A program made the position numbers and the translations under genes. Below the pieces are notes generated by a model. That model had not been told where the DNA came from, did not search any database, and was given only the letters and a program-made list of their open reading frames with translations. Shown piece by piece: positions 10,700-21,262 of a DNA stretch of 64,000 nt (its first letter is position 1; every line of letters begins with the position of its first letter). This DNA comes from Oegoconia quadripuncta (taxonomy: Eukaryota; Arthropoda; Insecta; Lepidoptera; Autostichidae): contig OX438757.1 of assembly GCA_949316235.1 (NCBI GenBank), positions 16,369,505 to 16,433,504 of the forward strand, read 5' to 3'.

Positions 10700-10944
10700 T
10701 AGAAGATTAACAATTTATCATAAACAAAAAGTTTAAAAAGGTAAAAAATATAATTACCGTAGTAAATATTTGCTAACACTATGTCTTGAAATCTGACTGA
10801 CAGTACTTCAATAATACACGTATATTTATTATAGGCTATTTTGAATTTTATTAAGAAAACATTGTAATAGCACCAAAATAGACGTTGCATAAATAGATAG
10901 GTATTTGTAAATTTAGACAAGTTTTCATTGTCATATGATATTAT

Positions 10945-11923
10945 AAATAAGGAATAGAAATTTATTCAAGAGAGAGCTCGCACCGTCGCTCCAATGTTTT
11001 GAATAAAAGAAAATAAATTGAGCATTTTTTTTTAATAAACACATGTTTCAACTTTAACTTATTGGAACAATATACTGGATGAGTTTTTTTACCGTAAGGA
11101 AAAAATAGGGCATATTAGTTAAGTGAAATAGAAGGTATTGGTATAGGTAGTTGTTTTTTCAAAATTAACATCGAATCGATCGTTAATTGTGTTATTTGAT
11201 GGTCGCATTTGTAGACTATTCCACATAATTACATCATTAAATTAAATAAATGAAGAAAACTTTGAGAAAATATGAGTTTCAAATAAATTTCGCATGATAG
11301 GAATTTTCGCAAAATAGGAAGGAATTTGTAGGGACAAATTCCGCCAGTCGCATATCGATTTCCTGCCGGAGAGTGCGTTTTTGAAAAAAAAAATGAACTA
11401 CCTATGTCAATACCTTCTACTACGTACTATGAATAATAGATAAATTAACATAAATATGTTATGTCGTAGATAGCGATAAATTAGCGATAAAATTCATAAT
11501 TTAGACAGATGACTGACTGTCATAATATGCTGTTGGCAATGGGAAGTCAACCTGGTGGCGCTGGTATCGCCGGAAATGGCGCGATGACGACGTTAACAGT
11601 TATATTAAGTCTGCGTATCGAAAATGGGATGGATTTTGCTACCAGCCTTCAAAGGAGTCGGAGCTCTACTGAACACATCAATGACTGTGAGTGATTCTGA
11701 ATACCTACTATCACCGACGCGTGGAAGGATCCGGTGAGTCGTTAGTTAATAAGAAGTTGATCATGGGATTTGAGCAAGGAGAAAATGTATAACTAGACAG
11801 GTAGAATTCCACAAACTGCATGCGAGGGCCAAGTTGTATGGCATGACGGGGCGTGCAAATGTTTACTATTCACCAGTAAGTATCTCAGGTTTCATGAATG
11901 TAGATGATGGGTGACCGGAGATT
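10945..11923. repeat. Composite repeat block A, 3' part
   Basis: Parallel to 20104-21040 in block B and, in its first ~430 bp, to 36370-36771 in block C. It includes an AT-rich MITE arm (ACCGTAAGGAAAAAATAGGG) and the ~130-bp module CTGGTGGCGCTGGTATCGCC (11545-11695), which also occurs at 18773, 20672 and 35056. It ends GGGTGACCGGAGATT, where block B joins BEL copy 2 directly. The 61-codon open frame at 11509 is not recognised as a protein. Confidence 0.8.
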
Positions 11924-12196
11924 CAAAAATCAAAATCAAAAATATTTTATTCAATGTAGGATACAAAAATATCACTTATTGAAAGTCAACATGTTATTTT
12001 TTTATTTTTTTTTAACTACATCGCTTCACAAGGTGTTATGGTTAGGGAGAAGAAGCGACAAGAAACTCCGCAACAACACATCTTTTCAACTAGTTTCCAT
12101 CTTTACAATAATATTACATTTTATATTACATATTACAAAACAATAACAATTAACATAACGACCAGCTAACACCAGACCTCCTTATCGCCTAAATAA

Positions 12197-12452
12197 TTAT
12201 CTATCCTGTTTAAATTTCTGCTCTGTTAAACTCAATACATGTTCTGGTATTTTATTGTAAAAGCGTATGCTGTGTCCCACAAAGGATGTGCTAACCTTGC
12301 TTAGTCTAAATTGTGGAATTTCAATTTTATTTTTGTTTCTAGTATTCAAATTATGATTATCAGAATGTTTGCGAAATAGGCATATATTTTTGCGTACATA
12401 CATTATACTGTCATATATATATTGGGATGCAACAGTTAAAATACTTATTTCT
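12197..12452 (-). pseudogene. LINE RT C-terminal end, distal half
   Basis: The frame reads KEISILTVASQYIYDSIMYV, then RKNICLFRKHSDNHNLNTRN, and ends KIPEHVLSLTEQKFKQD. It parallels the C-terminus of the copy ending at 27466 (KEINILTLASQYIYENLMYV). It continues directly from 14335 once the piggyBac insertion and one TTAA copy are left out. This is a structural region with no catalytic residues. The rest, to 11950, is 3' UTR. Confidence 0.8.
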
Positions 12453-12456
12453 TTAA

Positions 12457-14330
12457 CCCATATATGCCCAGAACTACTTATTTATTTAGTTCCTTGTATG
12501 CCCCTTGATTCAAAAACGAAACAAAAATGGAGCTTTTGTTGAAGGTCCTTAACTTCCACATGGCATTAGAAAGGTGCATCGTAGCACCATCTATATCTAA
12601 GATTAGGTATTTTCTTCTATTTGTGATTGATTGTTTTGACTATTCCAAACTGTTTGTTTGGTAATGAATCAGTGCAAGTTGCGACTGGATTTCGGCGTGC
12701 AAAAATCATGGCGCCTGCCTTAAAAACGTAAGTAATTATCTAAATTAACTCAAGTTTATAGATTTCGTGTATTTTAAAATACAGTTATATACATGTAGAA
12801 TATATTTATTTAATCATAATGTGTAAATTATTATAATTGGTTACCCAAAAAGTGTATAAATAAACAACGTTTCGAAAACGATACATTGGGAAAATATACG
12901 GCAGGCATTATACTAAATATGTATTTTGTATTTCAGAAGGAGCAAGCAAAAAATTTTGCGATACTTCCATGTGGTTGATAATTCAAATTTAGTTCGCGGT
13001 GACAAAATAGCCAAAGTGGGCCCTTTGTGTGATATGCTCAATAAAAAGTTTTTGCAATAATTGAAAAAGATTTTAGCATGGATGAATTTATGATCCCTTA
13101 TTATGGTAGGCATGGCTGTAAACAGCACATTAGAGGCACACCTATTCGATTCGGGTTCAAAACATGGGTCGCAGCTTTGCGACTAGGATACTGCTTACAT
13201 GCTGATGTTTATCAAGGTCAACATGTAGTACAGAAACTCATGACTGAGATCAAAACTGTCTACGAAGGCATAAATTTTTTCACAGGGTTACCCCTGATTT
13301 GTGAAATGAAGGAACAAAATGTTTTAGTTACGGGAACAATTCGAAACAACAGAACTGAGACGTGTCCTTTGAAGGATGTCAAATTATGCAAAAAAGAATA
13401 GAGAGGTTCTACGATTTTCGGCTCTATCAAAACAGTGGCATTTGTGCTGTGCGCTGGCATGGCAACAGTGTCGTGACGTTGTTATCCAATGAGTATGGCG
13501 TAGCAACTCTGCGAACAGCAAAGAGGTACCCAGCTGCGCATAAAACAAGAGTGGAAGTACCACAACCTGACGTCGTATGTCAATACAATCGCTTCATGGG
13601 TGGAGTGCATCGTTCAGATGCTAATGTTGGAACCTACAGAATTGGAATTAGAGTAAAAAAATGGTACATCCCAATAATTTTCTGGTTTATTGATGTGGCT
13701 GTAAATAATGCGACACTCATCGCACGAGAATCAACGATGTAGACACGCTGGAATTTCGGCGTAGTATTGCCCAAACTTTACTCCAAAACTATGAAATTGA
13801 TAAGCGGCGGCCAGGCCCTTCTAACAGGGTTTTTAGCAGTGTTCCTCCCTCTGTGCGAAAGTGTAAAGCTGAGCACATGATCGGCAGAGCACCAAGCCGA
13901 GTCCGTTGTGCTTATTGGAAAAACCTGACCGTTACTTCGTGTCAAAAGTATCAGGTTAACTTACCTGCTAAATGTTTTATTGCATTTCATTCCTAAATTT
14001 TAAGGGTTAGTATTCTCTTCATTCCAAAATTATAAGTGTTATCCAATTTCGAAAGTTTTTAATATGAAATTTAAAAATAAATAAATTTAAAAAATGTCGT
14101 GGTTTTTATTTACTCATAGTAAATGTAAGTGGAAGTGCCCAATGTTTCATTTTCGAACAATTAAAAAAAAGGTAAAAAAAAATCCAATATCCACGTTCAT
14201 TAAACTAGTTATTATGTTAAAAGAGACCTATTAGCATAAACATATCCAAAATATAAAAGAATTGGAAGTACAAAATAGTTCTGGGCAGTAAGGGGTGTTA
14301 ATCGTTTTCGAATCAAGGGGCATATATGGG
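12457..14330 (+). mobile_element. piggyBac-like DNA transposon, complete ends
   Basis: 1,874 bp flanked by TTAA at 12453-12456 and 14331-14334, the canonical piggyBac target duplication. The ends are inverted copies of CCCATATATGCCC. Just inside, both ends carry the motifs CCCAGAACTA and GCCCCTTGATTC, but at swapped distances from the terminus. The element encodes a decayed piggyBac transposase on the plus strand. It cut the RT frame of the host LINE between LRDLF and KEISI; leaving out the element and one TTAA restores that frame in my reading. Confidence 0.9.
12936..13996 (+). pseudogene. piggyBac-like transposase, degenerate
   Basis: Successive frames give RSKQKILRYFHVVDN, then DEFMIPYYGRHGCKQHIRG with the first catalytic Asp, then KRIERFYDFRLYQNSG, RWHGNSVVTLLSN, VVCQYNRFMGGVHRSD, and a C-terminal cysteine-rich end (RCAYWKN, TSCQKYQVN, AKCFIAFHS). 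Family members usually have Asp in W-x-D-N and in MGGVD; here these positions are Gly and His. Frameshifts occur near 13065, 13400 and 13740, and a stop near 13046. Several zinc-ligand cysteines are replaced. It cannot make an active enzyme. The N-terminal third is not recognisable. Confidence 0.85.
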
Positions 14331-14334
14331 TTAA

Positions 14335-14800
14335 ACAGATCTCTTAGAGAATCACGGCAGCGCAATTTATATATTGCTCTGATTGCTCTTTTTTGTAGAA
14401 CAAATATTGTTTGAATATCTGCACCTCTACCCCACAGTAGTAGGTATACCATAAGACATAATGCTATGAAAGTAGCTAAAATAAACGAGCCTCGCTGTTT
14501 TAATGTCAGTAAGTTGTCTAATCTTACGAACAGCATAAGCAGCTGAACTGAGCCTGCTCGCAAGTGCCTCAATATGCGACCCCCACTGTAGTGTGGAGTC
14601 CAAAGTGATGCCAAGAAAAACAGTGTTCTCAACAAATTCCAATGGTTCACTATTCAACTTTAGGTTGATTTCCCCCTGCCTTAGATTAGGTAAGGAAAAC
14701 TTAATACATTTGGTTTTCTTAGCATTTAGAACTAAATTATTCACAGTAAACCAGTTCGAAACCTGTGAAAGAGTATCGTTTACATCGTCAATATCATTCG
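14335..14800 (-). pseudogene. LINE RT domain, C-terminal part, proximal half
   Basis: Minus-strand frames read SQVSNWFTVNNLVLNAKKTK, then FVENTVFLGITLDSTLQWG, ASRLSSAAYAVRKIRQL, FSYFHSIMSYG and FVLQKRAIRAIYKL. This is the region after the YADD box in CR1/jockey-type enzymes, so the catalytic core itself is absent. A one-base shift sits near 14445. It parallels 26930-27330 in the other copy. The segment is cut at 14331 by piggyBac and resumes at 12452. Confidence 0.85.
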
Positions 14801-14813
14801 ACTAAAATTCGAT

Positions 14814-15005
14814 TAAACCAAAACACTTGCACTATATTAACGCTCTTTATTAATGACAGTTAACCAGCACATATACAGTGATTCTTGTCTCGACAGAGTT
14901 GATCGTGCGTAAGCGAAACAAAATGGACGCGGACTGCCAGATCTGTCCACCAATCAGAGACAGGCACCTAACTTTTTAATCTTAAGTAAAAGCGCGTCGC
15001 TAACA
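14814..15005 (-). repeat. BEL copy 1, 3' LTR
   Basis: On the minus strand it starts TGTTAGCGACGCGC, directly after a purine tract (AGGGTGGGGAG, 15008-15018). It has an AATAAA signal in TTAATAAAGAGCG near the end. It ends near AGTGTTTTGGTTTA without the usual CA terminus, so the last bases may be lost; copy 2 stops at the same place. Confidence 0.7.
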
Positions 15006-15032
15006 CTCCCCACCCTGAGTGCTGTCCAGCAC

Positions 15033-17342
15033 TCACAAATCAATAGAAATGGGTGCGACGCGCGCTGCAGAGCGCCGCCAGGTTCCGGTCTTCGTTTTCA
15101 CATCGACAAGTCTGACTCCCCCGTCCTTACCTGGGTATATTTGCTGGACTACACCCTTCGACCATGAATGACGGGGGGAATTCGGGTCGACTATCAGCAC
15201 CAAGTCACCTACCTGTAGTGGTCTGCTTTCCTCGTTCCATTTCCTTCTCGGCAGTAGCTCTGGCAACACTTCCTTGCCTCCACCTCTGCCAAAACATATC
15301 AGTGAGTCTCTGTGCTGTTCGCCACTGTTTCCTGAGATACAGATCAGAGTTGTCGAATTTGCCAATTACTGGTGAGTTTGAGGAAGATCCTAGCAGAAAA
15401 TGATTAGGTGTAAGCGTCTCCATACTACCAGCTTCCACTGATACATGTGATAAGGGACGGCTGTTCACAATATTTTCCACCTCCGCTATTAAAGTATATA
15501 GAACTTCTTCACGGGGTGCACGCTTTTTTAAAACCACAAGAATCGCAGTCTTTACGCTGCGAATTAAGCGTTCCCACGCTCCACCCCAATGTGGACTAGC
15601 AGGGGGAATCATGGTCCAATTCTTGGATGGTCCTCTGGAGCTCCTTGTCGGCACCTCGCAAATTAGTACCATTATCGCAATATATCTGATGGGGCCAGCC
15701 ACGCCTAGCTGCCATCCGTCGAATTGCCATTATGAGTGAGTCGGTGGTAAGAGAGAACAGCAGTTCGATATGAACCGCGCGGACAGTGAGACACGTGAAT
15801 AGAACTCCATATCTTTTTAATCTACGCCTTCCAACAGAGACCTCCATCGGACCAAAGAAATCGAGTCCACAGAAGGTGAAAGGCCGTTGGTGATGGGACA
15901 TTCGAGCCTGTGGTAAGTTCCCCATTCGTGGTATGTGCGGTTTACATTTTTTAATACGACATAGCATACATTTTGACACTAAATGTTTTACGGTAGGTCG
16001 CAATCTAATCACCCAATATTTTTATTTAAGATTATTTACGACCGTTTCTTGATTTCCGTGGGCAGCTTTAACATGATAGTACCGAACAATGAGCTGAGCA
16101 ACGGCATGGCTCCCATCTAATATCAAAGGTCTTTTCTGTTCCAGATCTACGTCCGCAGCAGCATCGATGCGCCCACCCACCCGGAGTACGTCGTGTTCAT
16201 CAAGGTAAAGTGATAAGGTAAGTAGTTTACTAGTACGTAGTATATTTTTTCCTTTTTTATTGCAGCTATTTCAACCGCGAAAACGTCCGCTTGCGCTTGT
16301 CTGAGCACTAGACGCTCTGCTTTCTCCATTGCCTCGTGGTCCACGTCACCGGTAAGTCCCCTACATCGACATATAAATTTCAAAACCGCTGCAGCAGACC
16401 TCACCAGCCGCAACCAGGAAGAAAATCGCTGCGGATCCGGAACAGGTAAGCTATTAGGCTTCTCATGCACGTGAGTTACATAACTATTTCGTAATTTCTC
16501 TATGTCAGGTTGGCAAACATCGGCAGGCCAAGACGGTTCTTCATCATAAAGAAACCCAGGGCCTGTGAACCATTCCTCCTGAAACAATGTTAGGTCAAAT
16601 GCTTCACGTGTAGCTAAGTCTGCAACGTTTAACTTCATGGGTATGTATCTCCACTCCTCACTGTGAGTAAGGTCGTCTATCTCGCCTAACCGATTAGCTT
16701 CAAACGTTTTATATGAGCGCGTGTTATTACGTATCAACTGTAGTACGGTGGTAGAATCACTCCAAGAATATCGCCGCCCGGGAGACAGCTTATGTTCCCT
16801 GATAATAGTGTCTGCCAATCGCGCAGCTAGAAGAGCCGCTTGCAGCTCGGATCGGGGCACTGTTAAGGGCTTTACAGGCACCACACGACATTTACTGGAT
16901 ATGAAAGCAACCAGTGACTCACCGTTATAGTTCCAACGCCAGTAAGCGACGGCGCACATAGCTTGGGAGGATGCATCGTAAAATAAATGTAATTGTAGGT
17001 TGCTATAACCGTAGGTGTCACTACTTACTCGTAGCACACGTAGCTTCCGTTACGCTGTCGTAGCGGACCGTAGCTGTGTAGGCTACGCTACTCACGGTGC
17101 GCGTGGGTGGGGAGATACTTTCACTTCGCTCCGTCGATTTCTTCTCTCGCTCGTAGTTAGCCGACTGCCATCCCGCCATCTCGCTCGCACGTTGATAATA
17201 CCTAGGAATGCGCAATTGACTTACGTATTGAAGTAAATCGAGCCACTTACACCATTTGTTATATAGGTCATCGGGGATAAATTCATCTCAGCCTATATTC
17301 AAACGCCAGGTATCCTGCAGCATTATCCTTCCCTGAATAATA
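15033..17342 (-). pseudogene. BEL/Pao pol: RNase H and integrase, broken
   Basis: Domains run from high to low coordinates. The RNase H part has HLFYDASSQAMCAV, SELQAALLAARLAD and WSDSTTVLQ. The integrase zinc motif has YYHVKAAHG and CMLC. The integrase core has its Asp in FFGPMEV, YCDNGTNLRGADKEL, and the Glu region PHWGGAWERLIRS. A C-terminal DNA-binding part contains LQVGDLVLIVDP. A TAA precedes KYWVIRL, a frameshift follows QELDHDSPC, and another disturbs the C-terminal part near 15270. The TAA and the first frameshift are also present in copy 2. Pol of this family reverse-transcribes and integrates the element; this copy is dead. Confidence 0.85.
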
Positions 17343-17410
17343 AAATCATTCCTGAAACTTGCTGGGCAATCTACAAGGCCTTTGAAAAAACGGATGTTGT
17401 GCATAAGAGG
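17343..17410 (+). pseudogene. PIF/Harbinger transposase fragment, copy 1
   Basis: The frame reads IIPETCWAIYKAFEKTDVVH. This follows the recognition-helix region in Harbinger nucleases, and the same sequence is at 28554-28620, where the preceding N-terminal part survives. It begins exactly where BEL copy 1 stops. Confidence 0.7.
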
Positions 17411-18414
17411 AAAGAGAAGTGGGTGATAGAATGGGAATAGGACAATTTGGGGATGGTAAATTCACTAGTTGAGAGATTGGGTAAGAATGAGATGAAGCAG
17501 GTGACGGAGAATAATGTTGTGTAAGAGAGGAAGGAGTTGATTCAGTTTGGATATCTCACGTTCTCCTTGCTCTCGTGCCATTTTGTGCGCAGAACGTCGT
17601 GTCGCGTGCGTCTGCGCTCGCCACTGCAACGTGACTGTCGTTCGATTGGTTTAACAAGACGGTTTCACACAAGTTTTAAACCAACGCTTCTGCCAATGGT
17701 TTGCAACGCAAGCCGTGCTGCCAAGAGCGTTAAAAAGTCTAACGAAATTTGGAATAAAACAACTATCTACACTGTTTTAAGTCTCTGTTTCAAACCGCCG
17801 TTTAATACAGTATAGCACATGCTTAAAGTATGGCATTTAGAAGAATAGACGCTATATTGCATTTTAGTTAAAAATTGGTTAAAATATATTAGCTATTGGT
17901 GTCGATTCGGATGTACAACGAACTAAACTAAATTTAAACTATATGTATCCTTTTCTAACCACTAATACATGAAAAGGACGACATGTAATTAAGTCCTGTC
18001 AAATTAAGTAAAAGGATCAAAACAAGCACTTCTTTATCAATATTAGGTGTACACCTAGCGACGTCACGATTAAAATACTATGGAGCGACTTGTTTTGACA
18101 GCTCTTAACTTAATTTGACAGGACTTAATTTGTAGTCGTCCCTTTTATGTTAATAGTGTTAGAAAAGGATGTATCTGCTTTAAATTTAGTTAGTTCGTTG
18201 TACATCCGAATCGACACCATTGTGCGGTAATGTAGAAGACTTAGCCTAGTCAATACTGCCGAAAATATTGAGCCCTCAGTTCAGACGTTTTGGGGAAATT
18301 AGAATTTCATTTACCTTTGGGTCGTTATTTCTTTTTAACTAATTTACCGAGATAATTTAATTGAAATATACCTAAATAGTATAGATATCATTACTTTAGA
18401 TAAATTCATGTTTT
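17411..18414. repeat. Harbinger-associated non-coding segment, copy 1
   Basis: Matches 28621-29303 closely, apart from the MITE at 17898-18218. It contains a GC-richer part (17575-17720) with an open frame of 92 codons that I do not recognise. It may once have held the second, Myb-like ORF of Harbinger elements, but no such motif is visible. Confidence 0.6.
17898..18218. mobile_element. 321-bp MITE, copy 1
   Basis: Near-perfect inverted ends starting GGTGTCGATTCGGATGTACA, over about 45 bp. It is flanked by ATT on both sides (17895-17897, 18219-18221). The paralogous segment near 29110 has the uninterrupted site AGCTATTGTGCGG, so this is a clean insertion into copy 1 only. It has no coding capacity. 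Copy 2 is at 42105-42425, inverted and the same length. Confidence 0.9.
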
Positions 18415-18772
18415 GCAGATTCCTGAGTTCAAATGTTTATGAATTGAGAGCTCAAGCTAAACCGCCATAAATCTGTTATATCGCATTCTCAGGGTTTGGG
18501 AATTTCTTAATTTATTTAAGAAAATCTTAACTAAATTCTCAAATAAAAATTATTATCGCAGGGATAGTACTTTCTAGATTTAGGATATGCCACTTCAGGC
18601 AGGCGTCAGAATTGAGAGCCCAAGTTATTTGATCGTAACGGTGTTGTTTCACGTTTAAGAAATTTAAGAATCTTTGCTTAAGGTTTTACCTAATTTTTAC
18701 TAAAATCCCTGTAACTGTTATCTCATTTCGCAATAATTAGAAAAATGAGCCCTCAATCCAGATGCACACAAG

Positions 18773-18905
18773 TAAACTTGGTGGCGCTGGTATCTCCGGA
18801 AACGGCGCGGTGACGACGTTAACAGTTATATTAGGTCTGCACATCGAAAATGGGACGGATTTTGCTACCAACCTTCAAAGGAGTCGGACCTCCACTGAAC
18901 ACATC
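18773..18905 (+). repeat. GGTGGCGCTGGTATC module
   Basis: About 130 bp from AAACTTGGTGGCGCTGG to CTCCACTGAACACATCAA. It occurs again at 11535-11690, 20672-20800 and 35056-35195. In the composite repeat it appears at both ends of a ~1.9-kb interval (18773 and 20672), like a pair of direct repeats. Confidence 0.75.
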
Positions 18906-18911
18906 AAAAAT

Positions 18912-19010
18912 TTTAATTAAAAAGTCATTTGCACATTGGGCTGCCTGGAAATCGAACCCGTACCTCCTTAATTGGGAAACCACAGACGCGCTACGACTCT
19001 GGAATAAACG
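18912..19010 (-). repeat. SINE family A head fragment
   Basis: Minus strand carries a degenerate head with GGTTTCCCAATTAAGGAGGT and GGGTTCGATTTCC, then CAGGCAGCCCAATGTGC. It lacks the body and tail. Segment X2 carries the same fragment at 35197-35295. Confidence 0.6.
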
Positions 19011-19955
19011 TTCATATTGATTACACAAACATTATTCTCGCGGCATTCGAACCCGCAACCGCTGTTTGGTTTCGCTAACAGGACCTAACGACCATCACAT
19101 ATTTTTATTTACACGCTGTAACTACTATTTGGTGTACAATAATTTTATTTTTTAAATTTCCGGCTTTCGATCTTCGATAAGAGTATACAATAATGTTAGG
19201 TGTTTCAAATACAAGGTAGATACATTATAATTTCGGTGTTTTGATCTCGCAATTAAATTAAGTTTCGCTACTATGATCTACGATATTGCATCACGGGCTC
19301 GACGCGGCCGACATGCGCATGCTGCCTGCTATATATATTTTTAGGTGTAAATATACAAGGTACATTATAACATTACGTAATTGCTTACCCTGCAATTAGT
19401 ATTATCTACAGTTTTCCGGTGTATGATACTTTCGTGACGCATCCGGTCGCGGCACAATAGTATCATGCACCTTAAATTAACATATTGAATCAATTAAAAA
19501 GCTGCAAAAAATGTCACTCACAAAGCGACAACACCCCACTCTCCCCCATTCGCATAGGGGAGCGAACGATCATCGAGGGCTTACTATAGAAATGATCCTA
19601 TGAAATAAGGTCTTGCTGTAATCACGGCTCGCGAGGCAGGTCATTAAACGACGGAAAATCTTAACACCGCGATGTAGAAATAGTGCGTCAATGGTACAGC
19701 GCCATCTAGATTGTTAAAGGCGTTGCAAGACCACGCGTCTCGTCCGTGTTACAAAATCAGATCGTAATTGGGAGCCCCGTTTTGAAAGAGTAGTAGTAGA
19801 GTAGCATGAATAATAAGAATTTATTTAGTACTTTTGTAGATAAGCTATTTAGGTACTGTGGCGACGACGACGGTCCAAGGAGAACGCTTGGGATCGTGTG
19901 GTGTGATTGATGCTGGCTGTAGTAGACGGCGCGTTGTTTTAAAAAGAAATAAGAT

Positions 19956-20103
19956 TTCAATCAATCAAATACGCTTTATTGTTTAAATAAGGAAGGTACA
20001 TTTAAATATCTTATAGAAACTACAAATTAGGCGGCCTTATCGCTAACAGCGATCTCTTCCATGCAAACCTATCATCACGGAATTCAATAAGTTTTTATTT
20101 TAA
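19956..20103 (-). mobile_element. 5'-truncated LINE 3' tail inside block B
   Basis: Minus strand reads GGAAGAGATCGCTGTTAGCG, then ATAAGGCCGCC, then AACAATAAAGCGTATTTGATT, a common lepidopteran LINE 3' end. A similar tail is at 52855-52970. Block C has the empty site AAAGAAATAAGATTTTTAAA near 36356. The flanks here (AAGAAATAAGATT and AAGAAGATTTTT) look like an imperfect target duplication. Confidence 0.7.
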
Positions 20104-20671
20104 GAAGATTTTTAAATAAGGAATTGAAATTCATTCAAGAGAGTGCTCGCACCATCGCTCCAATGTTTTGTTTGAATTAAAGAAAATAAATTGAGCATTT
20201 TTTTTAAAGAAACACATTTTTCAACTTTAACTTATTGGAAAAATATACTGGATGAGTTTTTTTACGGTAAAGAAAAAAATAGGGCATATTAAGTGAAATG
20301 GATGGTATTGGTATAGGTAGTTTTTTTTTTCAAAACTAACATCGAATCGATCGTTAATTGTGTTATTTGATGGTCGCATTTGTAGTGTACTCCACATAAT
20401 TACATCATTAAATTAAATAAATGAAGAAAACTTTGAGAAAATATAAGTTTCAAATAAATTTCGCATGATAGGAATTTTCGCAAAATAGAAAGGAATTTGT
20501 AGGGACAAATTCTGCCAGTCGCATATCGATTTCCTGGCGGAGAGTGCGTTTTTGAACAAAAAATTAAACTACCTATGACAATACCTTCTACTACGTACTA
20601 GTACGTCTTGAATTTCGATGTAAGAATGGGGATGGCGGGATCAACTGTCTGTCATAATATGCTGTTGGCAA

Positions 20672-20800
20672 TGGGAAGTAAACCTGGTGGCGCTGGTATC
20701 GCCGGAAATGGCGCGGTGACGACGTTAACAGTTATATTAAGTCAGCGTATCGAAAATGAGATGGATTTTGCTACCAAAGGAGCTCCACTGAACACATCAA
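20672..20800 (+). repeat. GGTGGCGCTGGTATC module, second copy in the composite
   Basis: Runs from AAACCTGGTGGCGCTGG to CCACTGAACACATCAATG. Compared with 11545-11690 it lacks a short AGCCTTCAAAGGAGTCGG stretch. The 82-codon open frame at 20608 spans it; I do not recognise the product. Confidence 0.7.
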
Positions 20801-21040
20801 TGACTGTGAGTGATTCTGATTACCTACTATCACCGACGCGTGGAAGGATCCGGTGAGTCGTTAGTTAATAAGAAGTTGATCATGGGATTTGAGCAAGGAG
20901 AAAATGCATACTAGACAGGTAGAATTCCACAGACTGCATGCGAGGGCCAAGTTGTATGGCATGACGGGGCGTGCAAATGTTTACTATTCACCAGTAAACA
21001 TCTCAGGTTTCATGATTGTAGATGATGGGTGACCGGAGAT

Positions 21041-21235
21041 TAAACCAAAACACGTGCACTCTATTACCTAACGCTCTTTATTAATGACAGTTAACCAGCA
21101 CATATACAGGGATTTTTGTCTCGACAGAGTTGATCGTGCGTAAGCGAAACAAAATGGACGCGGACAGCCAGATCTGTCCACCAATCAGAGACAGGCACCT
21201 AACTTTTTAATTTAAGTAAAAGCGCGTCGCTAACA
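21041..21235 (-). repeat. BEL copy 2, 3' LTR
   Basis: Same sequence as 14814-15005 apart from scattered substitutions and small indels (for example CTCTATTACCTAACGC against CTATATTAACGC). It starts TGTTAGCGACGCGC after the purine tract and has the AATAAA signal. Confidence 0.75.
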
Positions 21236-21262
21236 CTCCCCACCCTGAGTGCTGTCCAGCAC

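Larger units (their letters stand above)
8386..10944. mobile_element. LINE-derived insertion inside block A
   Basis: Blocks B and C run continuously here, whereas block A is interrupted between GATAAGCTA and AAATAAGGAATAGAAA. The insert holds a CR1-group ORF1 on the plus strand (8893-9705) and, head-on, an endonuclease ORF on the minus strand (9970-10699). The first ~500 bp look like a 5' UTR, starting with a C-rich run (8394-8406). No reverse transcriptase is present. It is either two truncated LINEs or a rearranged one. Confidence 0.6.
11924..14810 (-). mobile_element. LINE insertion at the block A/BEL junction, later split by piggyBac
   Basis: In block B the sequence GGAGATTAAACC is continuous with the BEL LTR end. 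Here the same sequence is interrupted by 2.9 kb, with GATT on both sides (11920-11923 and 14811-14814). The insert reads as a minus-strand LINE: RT C-terminal part, 3' UTR, and an ATTTTTGATTTTGA-type tail at 11924-11950. It is 5'-truncated inside the RT domain. The piggyBac element at 12457-14330 lies within it. Confidence 0.8.
14814..17342 (-). mobile_element. BEL/Pao LTR retrotransposon copy 1, 3' half
   Basis: Minus-strand pol remnant (RNase H and integrase) followed by a polypurine tract and one LTR. It matches 21041-23572 closely over its whole length. The upstream end stops at 17342 and joins a Harbinger fragment through a shared AAAA, so gag, protease and most of the RT are missing. 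Copy 2 continues past this point. I infer a deletion in this copy. Confidence 0.9.
18415..19107. repeat. Segment X1
   Basis: Almost identical to 34705-35401, and similar over ~460 bp to 59010-59490. Landmarks are GCAGATTCCTGAGTTC, ATCGCATTCTCAGGGTTTGG and the ~130-bp module at 18773-18905. It ends at the start of block B. Function unknown; no ORF of interest. Confidence 0.8.
19108..21040. repeat. Composite repeat block B
   Basis: Counterpart of block A (7654-8385 plus 10945-11923) and of block C. It shares the 105-bp deletion with A. From 20104 on it has many private differences from both A and C (for example GAATTGAAATTCATTC instead of GAATAGAAATTTATTC). It joins BEL copy 2 at GGAGATTAAACC. 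No gene is seen apart from the LINE tail at 19956-20103. Confidence 0.85.
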
